From Knoellia remsis (GTDB lineage Bacteria; Actinomycetota; Actinomycetes; Actinomycetales; Dermatophilaceae): 64,000 nt of DNA. Each line of letters starts with the position of its first letter. Position 1 is the stretch's first letter. The position numbers and the translations under genes are program-made. Below, piece after piece: positions 63,829 through 64,000 of the stretch. The stretch spans positions 59,817 to 123,816 of the forward strand of contig NZ_PVTI01000008.1 in NCBI RefSeq assembly GCF_003002895.1. Direction: 5' to 3'. The notes beneath the pieces are model-generated. The model ran no database searches and was not told the DNA's origin. It saw nothing but the letters and a program-made list of their open reading frames with translations.

Positions 63829-64000
63829 CCGCTCACCCAACCACGCCGACGATCCCGTATGCCGTCCGCGCGCCACGGCATTTCGCTGCGCCTCACGCTG
63901 TTGTTGTCCTCACGCTGTCGTCGCTCAGCCGAGTTGTCGGGCTGAGCTCCTCGGCGCTCCGGTCCTCGCTCGTAGAACGAGCTCCGGGTCCTCACGCTGT
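63829..64000. other. Terminal non-coding region with direct repeats and hairpins
   Basis: CCTCACGCTGT occurs three times (63891, 63909, 63990). GCTCAGCC (63923-63930) and GGCTGAGC (63940-63947) form an 8-bp hairpin, and GCTCGT (63968-63973) with ACGAGC (63977-63982) a 6-bp one. No gene is supported up to the window end; this is likely upstream control DNA of the transporter. Confidence 0.5.

Noticed and set aside
62095..63945. 616-codon plus-strand frame opposite the ACS transporter
   Set aside because: Charged low-complexity shadow of a clear twelve-span transporter.

Overview
This 64-kb window is dense chromosomal DNA with very high GC content. It almost certainly comes from an actinobacterium of the Micrococcales, and I infer Intrasporangiaceae or close relatives. 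The grounds are a mycothiol-type maleylpyruvate isomerase family, a DUF222/HNH (13E12-type) protein, an LpdA-type quinone reductase lacking one redox cysteine, an MgtA-like mannosyltransferase, a monomeric isocitrate dehydrogenase, and the MoxR-DUF58-DUF4350-DUF4129 block typical of actinobacteria. I see no rRNA, tRNA, CRISPR array, prophage or insertion sequence. No gap between genes exceeds 300 bp.

Layout. 1-6.98 kb: 3' end of galE, a GNAT acetyltransferase, monomeric NADP-isocitrate dehydrogenase, aquaporin, UDP-glucose dehydrogenase, a low-molecular-weight phosphatase and exonuclease III. 6.98-16.1 kb: galK, trpS, a 2H phosphoesterase, a YihY-type membrane protein, then mannose and glycan genes (mgtA-like, manA, manC) and a cytochrome P450. 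16.1-19.2 kb: an ABC exporter with its divergent GbsR/MarR-like regulator. 19.2-23.3 kb: an M20 amidohydrolase overlapping a cdd-deoA-add nucleoside salvage operon. 23.3-30.6 kb: RDD, SpoIIM, DUF58, MoxR, DUF4350, DUF4129 and a multi-spanning membrane protein. 30.6-31.8 kb: a small accessory islet that looks like the tail of a secreted-toxin-type protein. 31.8-35.8 kb: deoC, two aldehyde dehydrogenase genes (apparently one ALDH16-type protein split by an in-frame stop) and a small P-loop kinase. 35.8-43.6 kb: DUF222/HNH protein, DUF1992, small membrane proteins, a TetR regulator, phosphohexomutase, purine nucleoside phosphorylase and LpdA. 43.7-44.7 kb: an MT0933-type antitoxin domain carrying a long Pro/Thr/Ser-rich tail. 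44.8-49.4 kb: a complete gentisate degradation operon with an IclR regulator. 49.5-59.2 kb: acyl-CoA carboxylase alpha subunit, aldo/keto reductase, a VWA/MoxR pair, a PfkB kinase, and a MerR-controlled acyl-CoA dehydrogenase plus carboxyltransferase. 59.2-64 kb: an unknown small protein, a secreted subtilase, a winged-helix regulator with its membrane partner, Maf, and an ACS-family transporter.

How genes work together. Cytidine deaminase, thymidine phosphorylase, adenosine deaminase, purine nucleoside phosphorylase, deoC and the aldehyde dehydrogenases form a scattered deoxynucleoside catabolic route. galE, galK, ugd, manA, manC and the phosphohexomutase supply sugar nucleotides. The gentisate genes take gentisate through maleylpyruvate and fumarylpyruvate to fumarate and pyruvate.

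Window-scale signals. First, the octamer CGGCATAC/GTATGCCG occurs about 63 times (counted by eye), in both orientations, in coding and intergenic DNA. Second, more than twenty genes carry a (T/C)ANNNT box 6-8 nt before the start codon, indicating leaderless transcripts. Third, long perfect inverted repeats sit at gene ends; two of them, 44 kb apart, share the same arms with different apexes.
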